Positions 63,134-64,000 of a DNA stretch of 64,000 bases are shown one piece after another (within the stretch, counting starts at the first letter, position 1; the number at the start of each line of letters is the position of its first letter). The notes under the pieces were generated by a model that was given only the letters and a program-made list of their open reading frames with translations, searched no databases and was not told the origin of the DNA. The stretch is from Vibrio coralliirubri. Lineage in GTDB: Bacteria; Pseudomonadota; Gammaproteobacteria; Enterobacterales; Vibrionaceae. The stretch spans positions 1,240,001 to 1,304,000 of the forward strand of contig NZ_AP025471.1 in NCBI RefSeq assembly GCF_024347375.1, read 5' to 3'. The translations under genes and the position numbers were made by a program.

Positions 63134-63197
63134 GCTATCTATTTTTCAATTTCTACTTTCAGCTCTGAATACACGACTTTGCATTCAGACTTCTGAT

Positions 63198-63986
63198 CTA
63201 TTTCTTCGACTTACCATGAGATTGAAAACCAAATCGCCAAATCGATAACAGTAATTTCTTGGTTTTGATTTTGGTTACCCGCCAATGTGTCACAGGTCTT
63301 CTTGGCGCACTCATCAACAGATGTTCAAAAGCTTTCTGACTGAAATCGACTTGGCCACCATGCGCCACCAGCAAGGTATCGAGCTGCATGTCATAAATGC
63401 GCGATACAGACGCTCGATACTTATTAGGGTGAAAGATAGGAAACGGCGGAATCAGCTTCTTCTTAACCTCGACCATTAAATCAGCCACATAAGCCACGCT
63501 GTGTGATGGGCAATAAACAGAAAGATCTCTGTCGGTATGGCCCGGCGTTTCTAGAACCAACCAATCATCAAACCCCGGAATGCTCTCACCATCCGACAGC
63601 TTGTAATCAGGCTTTAACTTCCTTGAGTACCATAAGTTCGCTTTGGGTTTTCCTAAGCGGTTCGCCATCCATCTTGCTAATGCTAGATCGGTCAGGTGCA
63701 TCAAAATGCCATCAATGCCGTGATACCAGTCTTTATCTCGGTTTGCTGCCACCAAATGACAATTAGTCAGTTTTCTGAGCGTATGCGCAGCGCCTGCATG
63801 ATCTGGGTGCATGTGTGTAACAACCACAGTGTGTAGGTCGCTAAATTCACGGCCAAGATCATCTTCAATGAAAGCTTTAAGATGGGGTATATCCGCACGG
63901 CACGCGCCATCAAGTAACAGCAACCTGTCTGGGTACTCTACGAGATACATGTCTTGGATATAGCCTTTGATGGTATGCAGCTGCAA
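63198..63986 (-). CDS. Metallo-beta-lactamase-fold hydrolase (glyoxalase-II-like)
   Basis: 262 residues. Metal motifs are VVVTHMHPDHAGAA (HxHxDH), ETPGHTDRDLS, VAYVADLMVEV and LLVAHGGQ, as in glyoxalase-II-type hydrolases. The start is a TTG at 63986 with AAGGAG five bases upstream, supporting it although only a few bases of the window precede it. Substrate unknown; it is convergent with the rimK operon. Confidence 0.85.
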   Translation of the reverse strand: MQLHTIKGYIQDMYLVEYPDRLLLLDGACRADIPHLKAFIEDDLGREFSDLHTVVVTHMHPDHAGAAHTLRKLTNCHLVAANRDKDWYHGIDGILMHLTDLALARWMANRLGKPKANLWYSRKLKPDYKLSDGESIPGFDDWLVLETPGHTDRDLSVYCPSHSVAYVADLMVEVKKKLIPPFPIFHPNKYRASVSRIYDMQLDTLLVAHGGQVDFSQKAFEHLLMSAPRRPVTHWRVTKIKTKKLLLSIWRFGFQSHGKSKK

Positions 63987-64000
63987 AACCGCTCCTTGTG

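Noticed and set aside
1..64000. tRNA or rRNA genes, CRISPR array, integron attC (VCR) sites, prophage
   Set aside because: No cloverleaf, repeat-spacer pattern, VCR-like dyad or phage structural genes were seen on reading through; no search program was available.

Overview
The window looks like a chromosomal segment of a marine Vibrio, most likely near the Splendidus group. I infer this from two Qrr small RNAs with sigma-54/LuxO-type promoters, Vibrio-typical families (DUF3541, DUF3612), many cyclic-di-GMP proteins and moderate-to-low GC. No tRNA, rRNA, CRISPR array or prophage was seen.

Layout. 1-7.1 kb: 5'-truncated YjeH-type exporter, MocR-type regulator divergent from an FMN-binding protein, urea transporter with a hexanucleotide repeat, AraC regulator, and a two-gene HlyD-type operon. 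7.1-15.1 kb: two convergent Qrr sRNA genes flank cytosine permease/deaminase (codBA), a cold-shock gene, a diguanylate cyclase and a DUF3612 regulator divergent from an unrecognised gene. 15.2-24.2 kb: RhlE-like helicase, CHASE-GGDEF protein, DUF3541 protein, an IS150-type element (copy 1), methyltransferase, and a nucleoside transporter with a PurR-like operator. 24.5-27.3 kb: small unknown gene and an ascorbate-type PTS (B-A-C order). 27.4-41.8 kb: a region rich in cyclic-di-GMP genes (HD-GYP, GGDEF-EAL, an IS-broken wHTH-TM-EAL gene, dCache-GGDEF-EAL), a two-component system and a lone prepilin. 41.9-45.5 kb: a GntR/ABC operon, then IS150-type copy 2 in inverted orientation. 45.5-64 kb: metabolic and repair-type genes (monooxygenase, nucleotidyltransferase, deaminase, Nudix, pseudouridine synthase), an MFS drug exporter, a GlxA-type regulator with an isochorismatase-like hydrolase, a MetJ-box-controlled MetT-type transporter, a MarR-controlled membrane gene, SgrR with a divergent 32-residue ORF, and rimK with its protease-like partner.

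How parts work together. The Qrr genes plug the region into quorum sensing. The six cyclic-di-GMP genes suggest a surface or biofilm signalling neighbourhood beside the prepilin. Both IS150-type copies sit in the loop of an intrinsic terminator. In each case the 3-bp target duplication lies in the loop and rejoining the flanks restores the hairpin, which points to target preference. The IS903-type element, with a perfect 9-bp duplication, splits an otherwise in-frame 581-codon regulator.
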